DNA from: Calditrichota bacterium
Lineage (GTDB): Bacteria; Calditrichota; Calditrichia; RBG-13-44-9; J075
Direction: 5' to 3'
Assembly: GCA_003695285.1 (NCBI GenBank)
Contig: RFIL01000099.1
Coordinates: 1-14,242, forward strand
DNA length: 14,242 nucleotides
Positions 7,360-14,066 of the stretch are shown in pieces. The translations under genes and the position numbers were made by a program. Within the stretch, counting starts at the first letter, position 1. Each line of letters begins with the position of its first letter. The notes under the pieces were generated by a model. That model searched no databases. It saw only the letters and a program-made list of their open reading frames with translations, and was not told the origin of the DNA.

Positions 7360-8778
7360 TCAGATCTGCAAATCACTTTTTTCCACCTCCGGGAGCGGGG
7401 TTTCAATGACCCGCATGCTTTTCCATCTGCCTTTTTGAAAACGCCAGAAAAAAATGACGCACAAACCCGCAATATACAGAGTGACGAACAACCATAACCA
7501 GTAAATATTCCCCGAAAAAAAGCGCAGGGTAATATAAGATGGTATCAACATTAACACCCAGGAGAGCACCACACTGGAGATAGCCACGAATCTGGTATCC
7601 CCGGCTCCTTTTAATGCTCCGGAGAAAATCATATTCCCGGCATCAAAAAGACAGTAGACCGCTACAAACTTCAACAGTACTTCAATCATATACTGAATGC
7701 TGTCGAAGTGTTCCTTTTCAGCCTGGAGGGCAAAAGGAAAGATAAACAGGTCAGGCAGGAAGAAATAGCCTAATCCGAGGACAAAAAAGTAAATAAACGC
7801 CAGATGAAATGCAGACCAGGTCGCTTTTTCTGCCAACTCGGGTCGATTTTCCCCCAATCGTTGACCCACCACTGTCGAAACAGCGATAGTCATTCCATAC
7901 ATCGGTAAAAAGGCCAGAGTATTTATATTAAATGCGATATTACTGGCTGCCAATTCTATTACCCCAATCTTTCCCACCAGGAGAATAAAAAGGGTGAAGG
8001 CCATGATTTCTAAAAAGAATTGAAACCCACTGGGCAAACCATACTTCAGCAAGCGGAGAAATAACTCCCGTTCAAATTTCCAGTTTTTCAGGGTGCTGTA
8101 TTTTTTTCGATAATGAGCTTGGGACATCAAAAGAAACAGAACCACCGAGGTGACCATTACAGATATAACAGTTGCCCAGGCAGCACCGGCGATACCCATT
8201 TCCGGGAAACCCCATTTTCCAAATATCATGAGATAGTCGAGAAAGAGATTCACCCCGGTGGAGAAAAAATTAACCCACATCACCATCCAGGTCTTCCCCA
8301 ACCCGGTAAAAAAGCTGGAAATCGCGTTGTTGATCACCAGAAAGGGGGCACCAATCAGGAGAATGAGGAAATAAACCACCTCTAATTGTTTGACTCCTTC
8401 CGGATGACCGAAGAGCGAAAAAATGGGTTGCGCCAGGGGGACAAAGAGGATGGCAACCAGAGACGCAAGTAGGGAAAGATATAACCCCTGCCAGACCGAG
8501 CTTCCAATCCGTTCGTAGTTACGGGCTCCATAGTATTGCGCCACAAAAGTGTTCACATAGGCTGCGGTACCCACAAATATGCTCACCAGAGTCCAATTCA
8601 CCAATCCTGCCGGCATAGAAGCGGCAATGGCCTCCGGTGAATACCAGGTCAGGAACATCCGATCAATAAAATGCTGTAAACTCCAGGAACTGGTGCTCAA
8701 TATTAAGGGAAAGGCAATGCGAAGAACTTCTCCGTAACCGCTCTCTTCATTCCAGCGTTGTATAAAGGTATTTTTCAT
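7360..8778 (-). CDS. MATE-family multidrug/Na+ (or H+) antiporter
   Basis: The 472-residue membrane protein has the double six-helix arrangement of MATE exporters, which expel cationic drugs and metabolites using a Na+ or H+ gradient. Half one has 'PLILSTSSWSLQHFIDRMFL' (24-43), 'FVAQYYGARNYERIG' (78-92), 'FTGLGKTWMVMWVN' (157-170) and 'NLFLDYLMIFG' (177-187). Half two has 'KYGLPSGFQFFLE' (245-257), 'VGQRLGENRPELAEKA' (304-319) and 'GALKGAGDTRF' (387-397). These paired motifs are typical of the NorM-like branch. The length is normal. No good ribosome-binding site lies before the ATG at 8778, but the start matches the usual MATE N-terminus (short helix, then 'LRIAFPLIL'). The gene converges on the purine permease with 56 bp between stops and lies downstream of the APC gene on the same strand, but three terminator-like hairpins separate them, so it is probably transcribed from its own promoter. 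Substrate unknown. Confidence 0.93.
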   Translation of the reverse strand: MKNTFIQRWNEESGYGEVLRIAFPLILSTSSWSLQHFIDRMFLTWYSPEAIAASMPAGLVNWTLVSIFVGTAAYVNTFVAQYYGARNYERIGSSVWQGLYLSLLASLVAILFVPLAQPIFSLFGHPEGVKQLEVVYFLILLIGAPFLVINNAISSFFTGLGKTWMVMWVNFFSTGVNLFLDYLMIFGKWGFPEMGIAGAAWATVISVMVTSVVLFLLMSQAHYRKKYSTLKNWKFERELFLRLLKYGLPSGFQFFLEIMAFTLFILLVGKIGVIELAASNIAFNINTLAFLPMYGMTIAVSTVVGQRLGENRPELAEKATWSAFHLAFIYFFVLGLGYFFLPDLFIFPFALQAEKEHFDSIQYMIEVLLKFVAVYCLFDAGNMIFSGALKGAGDTRFVAISSVVLSWVLMLIPSYITLRFFSGNIYWLWLFVTLYIAGLCVIFFWRFQKGRWKSMRVIETPLPEVEKSDLQI

Positions 8779-8898
8779 TTCGCTATGTTTAAAATCTCTT
8801 AACTAAATATGATGTTCAATCATCTCTCAGGGATATTCCGGGATATTTTTTCCCATAACCGACAACTTCCCCCAAAAGAGGACTTTCTAACCTGCATT

Positions 8899-9058
8899 AT
8901 TCATAAATCTTAACCACAAAGTCACTAAGTCGCTAAAGAATATTAAACTTAAAAGAAGCATGGTTTTAAAATGGAATTTTAGGAGCGATCATTTTATGAA
9001 TCATATTTATTCTAATTTTTCCAATGTTTTGTGACTTTGTGCCTTAGTGGTTATGAAT
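8899..9058. repeat. Inverted-repeat element with 7-base-unit arms
   Basis: The left arm (8913-8940) reads as four heptads: ACCACAA, AGTCACT, AAGTCGC, TAAAGAA. The right arm, read on the minus strand from 9051 down to 9024, reads ACCACTA, AGGCACA, AAGTCAC, AAAACAT. Outside each arm is the same octamer in inverted orientation: ATTCATAA at 8899-8906 and TTATGAAT at 9051-9058. The interior of about 83 bases is A+T-rich and carries no gene. Arms of the 'ACCACNAAGNCACNAAG' kind look like dispersed intergenic repeats I recall from environmental genomes, which suggests a non-autonomous mobile or REP-like element. Imperfect arms suggest an old copy. No target-site duplication was confirmed. Confidence 0.6.
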
Positions 9059-9157
9059 TATCCAGGCTAAATAACTCTGCCGGAAAATTTTCCAATTAAT
9101 GACCTGATAATTTGGGGTGGTTTTGGTGGGCAGACAAACGTTAAATAATTCATCTTT

Positions 9158-9194
9158 AAAAATGAAATAGGGTATGGCACCATACCCTATTTCA
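9158..9194 (-). terminator. Rho-independent terminator (third of three hairpins)
   Basis: Bases 9163-9177 and 9180-9194 are perfect 15-bp reverse complements with two bases between; the closing G-C pair must open to give a GCAC-size loop. Read on the minus strand, the stem is followed at once by TTTTT (9162-9158), the U-run of an intrinsic terminator. On the plus strand no T-run follows. It would end leftward transcription coming from the APC permease gene about 120 bp upstream. Confidence 0.8.
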
Positions 9195-9211
9195 CGAGGC
9201 GACTCTCCTAC

Positions 9212-9236
9212 AAAAACAGTGCAACTCATCGCACTG
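9212..9236 (-). terminator. Rho-independent terminator (second of three hairpins)
   Basis: On the minus strand CAGTGC (9236-9231) pairs with GCACTG (9222-9217) around an 8-base loop, and TTTTT (9216-9212) follows directly. The stem is short at 6 bp but G+C-rich enough to work as an intrinsic terminator. It lies between two other such hairpins. Confidence 0.65.
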
Positions 9237-9239
9237 CGT

Positions 9240-9300
9240 AAAACCCCTCCTTAAAGGGCCTCTCCTCAATAATGAGGAGTTACTTTAATAGAGCAGGGGT
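9240..9300 (-). terminator. Long compound hairpin with T-run (first of three), possible terminator
   Basis: Three 6-bp stems are nested in one arm. ACCCCT/AGGGGT is outermost (9243-9248 with 9295-9300), TTAAAG/CTTTAA is in the middle (9251-9256 with 9283-9288), and CTCCTC/GAGGAG is at the tip (9262-9267 with 9274-9279) around an AATAAT loop. On the minus strand the outer stem runs straight into TTT (9242-9240), a short U-run. It begins only 14 bp after the APC stop codon, so it is the first structure met by RNA polymerase after that gene. Confidence 0.5.
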
Positions 9301-9313
9301 AGAAAAAATTCTC

Positions 9314-10693
9314 TCAATTATTTTTCTTTTTTTTCTCCCACCAATAATAAAAGGGAATACCAGCCAGCACCAAAGACACTCCAATGACGGACTCTACCGG
9401 CCGATGATAGAGGGTATTTCCTAACAACCAAAAAGAAATTCCCAGATAAATCACCGGAACAACGGGGTAACCCCATGCTAAGAAGATGTTTTCAGGAGGT
9501 TGAGAACGTCTTCGCAGTAAAAATAAGGCAATCCCCGCCAGTAACGAAAAAAGCACCATCACAAATACTGTATAGGTAAGTAATTGATTGAAGGTACCCA
9601 ACAGAATCAGGAGAGTTGTCCATCCAAACTGAAGCCATAGGGAATTTGCCGGCACCCGAAATTTGGGATGGATATGGGCTACAAAACGGAAAAATCTATT
9701 CTCTGCCGCCATTGCATAATATATTCTGGCACCGGAAAGTATGGTAGAATTTAAACTGCTTAGCACCATGATAATAATCATAATGGAAAAAAAAGTGCCG
9801 GTATTTTCACCGAACAGGATACGCATGGTCAGATACCCAATTTCGACGTCACCGGACATCTGGGTGAGGGGTTGGGCATAGAGGTAAACAGTGTTTATTA
9901 ATACATACAAGATAGCTACCAATAAGACGGCCACCCCCATGGCATAAGGAATATTTTTCTGAGGCGCTTTCACTTCCCCGGCAATGTATACTAAGACCGT
10001 CCAACCGGAATAAGTAAAAACCACCCCGATTAAAGCGACTCCCCACAGTGATATTGTTTGGAAATCGAGTCCTTCCGGAAAAAAAGGAACAAAATTACCC
10101 CATTCACCTTGTGGAGAGATGAGTCCCATGGCCACAAAGGCAAGAAGTACCAATATCCCGAGTACCACCACAAAGTTCTGAAATCCGGCTCCACTCCGTA
10201 ATCCTCGACTGTTTAACCAGGTTAAGACAAAAACAATTCCAATAGCGACCAATTTAATGGAGGTGAGAGAGAAAGGAACACCGGGTAAGTGGAATACCCA
10301 TTCCTTTATTTCGGGAGGAAAGAGTTGCAAAAAATAATAGGCAAAACCGATTGCAATCGTGGCGATTGACCCTGGATAGGTTACAGTGAAAGTTGACCAC
10401 CCGAATAAAAATCCGAGCAAAGGATGATAAGCATTGCTGAGAAACAAATAATCTCCCCCGGCTCTTGGAAAACGAGTGGCCAATTCCGCATATACCATTG
10501 CGCCGCTGAAGGCATAGATGGCACCCCCCAGCCATACCACATACAATCCCAGGGGAGTTGCAAGATATTGCGCATAATAGCCTGTGGTGGTAAAGATACC
10601 AATCCCAACCATATTTCCCACGATCATCATAATAGCATCAAAACGACTCAGCGAACGTTGAAGTTGGGTATTTTGTCTGCTATTTTCTTTCAT
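9314..10693 (-). CDS. APC-family amino-acid permease
   Basis: I place the start at the ATG at 10691-10693, giving 459 residues. A longer frame from 10846 would add 51 residues unlike any APC N-terminus and would overlap the divergent gene at 10771. The N-terminal 'LSRFDAIMMIVGNMVGIGIF' (15-34) is the APC first helix with the G-x-G-I-F substrate-binding turn. Further marks are 'YAELATRFPRAGGDYLF' (68-84), 'AGEVKAPQKNIP' (238-249, end of helix 6), 'SGARIYYAMAAENRFF' (320-335) and 'HPKFRVPANSLWLQ' (342-355). About 12 helices are expected and a basic tail KKKKNN ends it. The pattern fits the LAT/CAT-like branch that takes up or exchanges amino acids at the inner membrane; the substrate is unknown. 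No clear ribosome-binding site was seen. The 3' side carries three consecutive terminator-like hairpins. Confidence 0.9.
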   Translation of the reverse strand: MKENSRQNTQLQRSLSRFDAIMMIVGNMVGIGIFTTTGYYAQYLATPLGLYVVWLGGAIYAFSGAMVYAELATRFPRAGGDYLFLSNAYHPLLGFLFGWSTFTVTYPGSIATIAIGFAYYFLQLFPPEIKEWVFHLPGVPFSLTSIKLVAIGIVFVLTWLNSRGLRSGAGFQNFVVVLGILVLLAFVAMGLISPQGEWGNFVPFFPEGLDFQTISLWGVALIGVVFTYSGWTVLVYIAGEVKAPQKNIPYAMGVAVLLVAILYVLINTVYLYAQPLTQMSGDVEIGYLTMRILFGENTGTFFSIMIIIMVLSSLNSTILSGARIYYAMAAENRFFRFVAHIHPKFRVPANSLWLQFGWTTLLILLGTFNQLLTYTVFVMVLFSLLAGIALFLLRRRSQPPENIFLAWGYPVVPVIYLGISFWLLGNTLYHRPVESVIGVSLVLAGIPFYYWWEKKKKNN

Positions 10694-10709
10694 TGGCTGT
10701 AAAATGTGT

Positions 10710-10738
10710 TTGATTAACCAATGCCCGGTATCTATATT
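10710..10738 (+). promoter_or_regulatory. Likely sigma-70-type promoter for the ATP-binding anti-sigma-like gene
   Basis: TTGATT at 10710-10715 (4 of 6 to the -35) and TATATT at 10733-10738 (5 of 6 to the -10) are exactly 17 bp apart. The predicted transcription start near 10745 leaves a 25-base leader before the ATG at 10771. It sits in the 77-bp gap between this gene and the divergent APC permease, so the APC promoter must overlap it, which also argues against the longer APC reading frame. Confidence 0.45.
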
Positions 10739-10770
10739 TTTGATCCGTATAAACAGGGTTTTAGTAAATA

Positions 10771-11214
10771 ATGCATAAAAAAACCGTTCACACAAAATTT
10801 GCCAGCGATAGATTGGTAATATCCAGTGATTTTGCCAATTTACCAAAGGTGGCGAAATTTTGTAACAAAATTTCTAAAAAAGCCAACTTAAATGAAGATA
10901 AGAGCGATAATTTGGCCATTGCCGTTACCGAATTGGTCAACAATGCCATTATTCATGGTAATAAAAATGACCCCCAAAAAAAAGTGACCATTATCGCCAC
11001 TTTCTACGCTGATCATCTCACCGTTTCGGTCAGTGATCAGGGAAGTGGATTTGATCCTGAAAGTTTAAAAAACCCCACTGACCCGGAAAATATATGGAAA
11101 CAGAATGGGAGGGGAATTTTTCTGGTTAGAAATCTCATCGACAAAGTAGATATTCATCCTACACCTGAAGGCACAACAGTCATTTTAACCGAATACTTTA
11201 ACACCCACCAATAA
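10771..11214 (+). CDS. RsbW/SpoIIAB-type ATP-binding protein (anti-sigma factor/serine kinase-like)
   Basis: The 147-residue product is a single HATPase_c (GHKL) domain of the anti-sigma-factor kinase type. The N-box is 'AVTELVNNAIIHGN' (51-64) with E54 and N58 in the ATP/Mg2+ positions, the G1 box is 'SDQGSGF' (88-94) and the G2 box is 'NGRGIFLVRNLID' (112-124). RsbW and SpoIIAB proteins of this size bind a sigma factor and phosphorylate an anti-anti-sigma protein. No sensor, histidine phospho-acceptor or membrane segment is present, so it is not a full histidine kinase. No STAS-domain partner is adjacent; the nearest sigma gene (12527) is of the primary type and not an obvious target. The ribosome-binding site is weak (AGGG, 10755-10758). 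Codon use is very A+T-rich. The partner protein and the target are unknown. Confidence 0.88.
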   Translation: MHKKTVHTKFASDRLVISSDFANLPKVAKFCNKISKKANLNEDKSDNLAIAVTELVNNAIIHGNKNDPQKKVTIIATFYADHLTVSVSDQGSGFDPESLKNPTDPENIWKQNGRGIFLVRNLIDKVDIHPTPEGTTVILTEYFNTHQ

Positions 11215-11427
11215 GCATAATAACTTATCATATTAAATCTATACTGCTTAACTGCAAAATAATATTTTATTGGCGATTTTCAATAAAAAACATTAAATTA
11301 TCAGGCTTTTTTATTTTTGGATGAATTGTGGCTAAATCAATTAAAAAAGTTCTTTTTGGGTAACCTTTGCTATTATCAGGCATCTAACTGTTGCTTTTGG
11401 ATTTACAAATGATAGCATAAGGCAGGG

Positions 11428-12483
11428 ATGAGATTTTTGAAAAACTTTTTATTTTTTCTATATATTCTTTTCCTGAACATTTTGATTGTTAATGATGGAT
11501 TTACGAAGGACAGAGACTCAACAATAACCATTATTGCTGCTGGGGATTTGATGTTGGGGTCCTGGGTGGAGCAGGTAATTGCTGATAGTGGATTTGCTTA
11601 TCCCTTTAAAGATATATATCCCTTTACTTCCGATAGCGACATTTTTTTTGCCAATTTAGAAGCCCCATTTGGCACGAAAGGGGAAGCCTTTGCCAAGAAA
11701 TACACTTTTCAGGTATCCCCGGCACTCATCAAGGTTCTGATAAAAGGTGGGGTAAATTTGGTGAGTCTCGGAAATAATCATATAATGGACTATGGAGTTG
11801 AAAGTCTTAAAGAAACAATTGAGCTATTAACACGTTACAAAATATCGTTTGCCGGAGCAGGCTTAAACCTTTTTCAGGCTCGGCAACCAGCTATTTTACA
11901 AGTCAAGGGAAAGAAAGTTGGTTTCCTGTCCTACAGCTTAACTTTTCCGGAGGAATTCTGGGCAACGGATACATCGGCAGGTACCTGTTTCCCATATGAA
12001 GAATTTGTTTTTCAGGATGTTAAGGAATTAACCAAAAAAACCGATCTGGTAATCGTTTCCTGTCACTGGGGACAGGAGTTGATGAATCACCCAAAGGAGT
12101 ATCAAATTTTACTGGCTCACCAGCTAATCGATAAAGGGGCGGATATTATCCTGGGGCATCATCCCCATGTTATTCAGGGAATTGAATTCTATAAGGGTAA
12201 ACCCATTGTCTATTCTATGGGGAATTTTATATTTGGCTCTTATAGTGAACGAGCCAAAGAGAGTTTTCTTCTTAAGATAACCTGGCACAACGAAGAAGTA
12301 ATGAATTTCCAGATATTGCCGATAAGTGTGTATAATAAGGAAGTAGAATTTCAACCCAGACGTTTGCAGGATGCAGATCGGGAGCTTTTCTTCCAAAATT
12401 TTAAAGCAATGTTAAGGGAACTCAATAGCGATTCAATTGTTATTAGTAACGACGGTTTGATTAAGGTATTTAAAACATCATAA
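11428..12483 (+). CDS. CapA-family (PGA_cap) metallophosphatase-fold protein
   Basis: The 351-residue protein has an N-terminal hydrophobic segment (about 5-22) that would export or anchor it in the inner membrane, then a full CapA domain. Motifs are in order: 'AAGDLMLG' (37-44), 'FANLEAP' (74-80), 'LGNNHIMDYG' (114-123), 'SCHWGQE' (211-217), 'LGHHPHVIQGIE' (242-253) and 'YSMGNFIF' (262-269). The Asp, Asn and His residues of these motifs are those of the calcineurin-like metal site. CapA was named for poly-gamma-glutamate capsule synthesis, but most homologues have no proven function, and no capBC genes are present here, so a capsule role is not supported. AAGGCAGGG just before the ATG is the ribosome-binding site. 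The sigma-factor gene follows after 43 bp on the same strand, so the two may be co-transcribed. The gene is A+T-rich compared with the sigma gene. Confidence 0.9.
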   Translation: MRFLKNFLFFLYILFLNILIVNDGFTKDRDSTITIIAAGDLMLGSWVEQVIADSGFAYPFKDIYPFTSDSDIFFANLEAPFGTKGEAFAKKYTFQVSPALIKVLIKGGVNLVSLGNNHIMDYGVESLKETIELLTRYKISFAGAGLNLFQARQPAILQVKGKKVGFLSYSLTFPEEFWATDTSAGTCFPYEEFVFQDVKELTKKTDLVIVSCHWGQELMNHPKEYQILLAHQLIDKGADIILGHHPHVIQGIEFYKGKPIVYSMGNFIFGSYSERAKESFLLKITWHNEEVMNFQILPISVYNKEVEFQPRRLQDADRELFFQNFKAMLRELNSDSIVISNDGLIKVFKTS

Positions 12484-12491
12484 CCCATAAA

Positions 12492-12512
12492 CCTAAAACC
12501 AAAACCTTTAGG
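12492..12512 (+). promoter_or_regulatory. Small hairpin overlapping the sigma-factor ribosome-binding site
   Basis: CCTAAA (12492-12497) can pair with TTTAGG (12507-12512) around a 9-base loop. The 3' strand includes the first three bases of AGGGGGT (12510-12516), the ribosome-binding site of the sigma gene that starts at 12527. A stem this A+T-rich is weak, so translational control is only a possibility. Confidence 0.25.
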
Positions 12513-12526
12513 GGGTCAAAGAACAT

Positions 12527-13375
12527 ATGGCCAGAGGTTCAGTAAGTAGAGCAAGTCAATCGTTGGATAAGTATCTCCAGGAAATTGGGGAAGTTCCATT
12601 GTTGACGCCTGAGGAAGAGATTGAACTGGCACAACGCATCAAACAAAACGATCAGGAAGCTTTGGAGAAATTAACCAAAGCCAATTTACGGTTTGTTGTG
12701 AGTGTAGCCAAACAATATCAGAATCAGGGGTTGTCTTTAGGCGACTTGATCAATGAGGGAAATCTGGGACTTATCAAAGCTGCCAAACGATTCGACGAAA
12801 CTCGTGGATTTAAATTTATTTCATATGCCGTCTGGTGGATTCGGCAGTCCATCCTACAGGCATTGGCAGAACAATCTCGGGTGGTGCGGTTGCCGCTCAA
12901 TCGAGTGGGCGCCTTAAATAAAATCGGTAAAGCTTATTCCGCTCTGGAGCAAGAGTTTGAACGTGAGCCCAGCGCCAGCGAAATTGCCGAACAGCTGGAT
13001 ATGACCGATTTTGAGGTTGCCGATACTCTGAAGATTTCCGGCCGCCATCTCTCGATGGATGCGCCCTTCAGCAACAGCGAGGACAATCGATTGCTGGACG
13101 TGATTCAAAATGATCATCAACCGCCTCCGGATTCGGATTTAATCAGTGAGTCCTTGCGTATTGAGATCGAACGGGCTCTGGCAACGCTTACCAAACGGGA
13201 AGCCGAAGTGGTGCGCTTATACTTTGGACTCGGTCAGGAACATCCTTTAACCCTGGAAGAAATCGGAGAACGGTTTAACCTGACCCGTGAGCGAGTCCGA
13301 CAGATCAAGGAAAAAGCGATTCGACGATTACGTCATGCTTCTCGAAGTCGTGCTTTAAGGGCTTTTCTGGGATAA
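12527..13375 (+). CDS. rpoD: RNA polymerase sigma factor, RpoD/SigA family (short, no region 1.1)
   Basis: The 282-residue protein has regions 1.2 (about 10-42, 'SLDKYLQEIGEVPLLTPEEE'), 2 (48-118, with 'DLINEGNLGLIKA' and the -10-reading 'SYAVWWIRQSILQAL'), 3 (about 127-203) and 4 (215-280, with the -35 helix-turn-helix 'TRERVRQIKEKAIRRLR' at 253-269). It directs core polymerase to sigma-70-type promoters. It lacks region 1.1 and the long non-conserved insert of proteobacterial RpoD, which is the normal form of the primary sigma factor in Bacteroidetes/Chlorobi relatives; the sequence resembles those closely. A group 2 paralogue (RpoS/HrdB-like) cannot be excluded without the rest of the genome. 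AGGGGGT at 12510-12516 supports the start, and a strong intrinsic terminator lies 22 bp after the stop. Confidence 0.93.
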   Translation: MARGSVSRASQSLDKYLQEIGEVPLLTPEEEIELAQRIKQNDQEALEKLTKANLRFVVSVAKQYQNQGLSLGDLINEGNLGLIKAAKRFDETRGFKFISYAVWWIRQSILQALAEQSRVVRLPLNRVGALNKIGKAYSALEQEFEREPSASEIAEQLDMTDFEVADTLKISGRHLSMDAPFSNSEDNRLLDVIQNDHQPPPDSDLISESLRIEIERALATLTKREAEVVRLYFGLGQEHPLTLEEIGERFNLTRERVRQIKEKAIRRLRHASRSRALRAFLG

Positions 13376-13397
13376 GTTGATTTGCGCCTGAATTTTC

Positions 13398-13428
13398 AGC
13401 CCGGCAGTTTTTCTGTCGGGCTTTTTTT
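13398..13428 (+). terminator. Strong rho-independent terminator after the sigma-factor gene
   Basis: AGCCCGGCAG (13398-13407) pairs with CTGTCGGGCT (13413-13422) over 10 bp, with one G-U pair, around a TTTTT loop, and a run of seven T (13422-13428) follows. This is a textbook intrinsic terminator and separates the sigma gene from the DUF456 gene. Confidence 0.93.
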
Positions 13429-13464
13429 ATGGTAGCATTTAAATCTGTTTTTCTCCATAACTCT

Positions 13465-13492
13465 TTGACGAATCAACTCATTTCCGTAATTT
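13465..13492 (+). promoter_or_regulatory. Possible promoter for the DUF456 gene
   Basis: TTGACG at 13465-13470 (5 of 6 to the -35) is followed 16 bp later by TAATTT at 13487-13492 (3 of 6 to the -10). A promoter is needed here because a strong terminator ends just upstream at 13428. Transcription would begin near 13500, downstream of the first in-frame ATG at 13429, which agrees with the start chosen at 13516. Confidence 0.35.
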
Positions 13493-13505
13493 ATCAGGAA
13501 AATGT

Positions 13506-13510
13506 AGAGG
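13506..13510 (+). promoter_or_regulatory. Ribosome-binding site that decides the DUF456 start
   Basis: AGAGG lies 5 bases before the ATG at 13516. The in-frame ATG at 13429 directly follows the T-run of the terminator and has no such site. Confidence 0.6.
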
Positions 13511-13515
13511 TCAAG

Positions 13516-13998
13516 ATGGATACGATATTATTAATCCTCGCTATTTTACTGGTGTTGGTGGGATTTGCCGGCACGGTCCTTCCCATGCTCCCGGGGATTC
13601 CCCTGATTTTTAGCGGCTTTCTGGTACGGGCGCTGGCCACAGGTTGGCAGGACATCTCCGAAAAAACCATCATCATCCTGGCAGTGGTGACCCTGGTTGT
13701 ATCGGGGATAGATTACTGGGCGGGAATTGCAGGAGCCAAAAAATATGGCGCTTCCCGAGCCGGAATTTGGGGAGCCATCCTGGGTGGTCTTGTGGGATTG
13801 CTCATGTTTAACATCGTTGGCATCATCCTGGGACCATTCATTGGGGCAGTTCTGGGAGAGTTGTTTTCCGGTAAATCCAAAGGCGAGGCCTGGAAAGCAG
13901 GATGGGGAACATTTGTCGGTTTTCTTGCCGGAAGTTTTATTCGAATTGTAACCGGAGTGGTGATGACAATTTTATTTTTTTATTATTTATTTTTTTAA
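13516..13998 (+). CDS. DUF456-family small integral membrane protein
   Basis: From the ATG at 13516 the product has 160 residues, the normal size of DUF456 proteins. Residues 1-40 form the first hydrophobic hairpin with the family's 'GTVLPMLPGIPLIFSG' (19-34). Then come a helix at 50-67, the conserved 'DYWAGIAGAKKYGASRAGIWG' zone (66-86, given here only by position and key residues D66, K75-K76, S80, G83), and glycine-rich helices 'GAILGGLVGLLMFNIVGII' (86-104) and 'LGPFIGAVLGELFSG' (105-119). A last helix ends the protein (143-160). It should sit in the inner membrane; its function is unknown throughout the family, and the Gly-rich helices resemble glycine-zipper assemblies. The longer frame from 13429 adds 29 residues without hydrophobic-hairpin character and starts inside the terminator's tail, so it is rejected. 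Confidence 0.88.
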   Translation: MDTILLILAILLVLVGFAGTVLPMLPGIPLIFSGFLVRALATGWQDISEKTIIILAVVTLVVSGIDYWAGIAGAKKYGASRAGIWGAILGGLVGLLMFNIVGIILGPFIGAVLGELFSGKSKGEAWKAGWGTFVGFLAGSFIRIVTGVVMTILFFYYLFF

Positions 13999-14054
13999 AC
14001 GAAAATTCGATATACCAATCTATCCAGTAATGAATAAAGTGTTTTGCTTTCCTC

Positions 14055-14060
14055 GGGGAG
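14055..14060 (+). promoter_or_regulatory. Ribosome-binding site of the response-regulator gene
   Basis: GGGGAG lies 6 bases before the ATG at 14067. Another ATG at 14063, in a different frame, is too close to the site and does not lead into the receiver domain. Confidence 0.6.
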
Positions 14061-14066
14061 TAATGA

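Larger units (their letters stand above)
8779..9313. other. 535-bp spacer between two leftward transporter genes
   Basis: The spacer carries three layers. Bases 8779-8898 should hold the MATE promoter, and contain a tandem 8-mer GGGATATT at 8830-8837 and 8840-8847. Bases 8899-9058 form an imperfect inverted-repeat element built from 7-base units. Bases 9158-9300 hold three minus-strand terminator-like hairpins downstream of the APC gene. A 61-codon leftward frame (9229 to 9044) runs through the hairpins and into the repeat arm and is judged non-coding. Confidence 0.75.

Noticed and set aside
9044..9229. A 61-codon leftward frame with a GGAGGGG-like site upstream.
   Set aside because: It runs through the second and third terminator-like hairpins and into the right arm of the repeat element, the spacing from the ribosome-binding site is long (about 14 bases), and the protein resembles nothing known to me.
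10694..10846. A 51-residue N-terminal extension of the APC permease.
   Set aside because: It would overlap the divergent gene at 10771 and its promoter, and APC permeases normally begin about 15-20 residues before the 'VGIGIF' helix, which fits the start at 10693.
11297..11381. Direct repeat ATTATCAGGC (11297-11306 and 11372-11381) upstream of the CapA gene.
   Set aside because: A 10-base repeat in A+T-rich spacer is weak evidence, and no promoter could be placed in relation to it.
13429..13515. A 29-residue N-terminal extension of the DUF456 protein.
   Set aside because: Its ATG directly follows the T-run of the terminator and lacks a ribosome-binding site; the start at 13516 has one and gives the normal family length.
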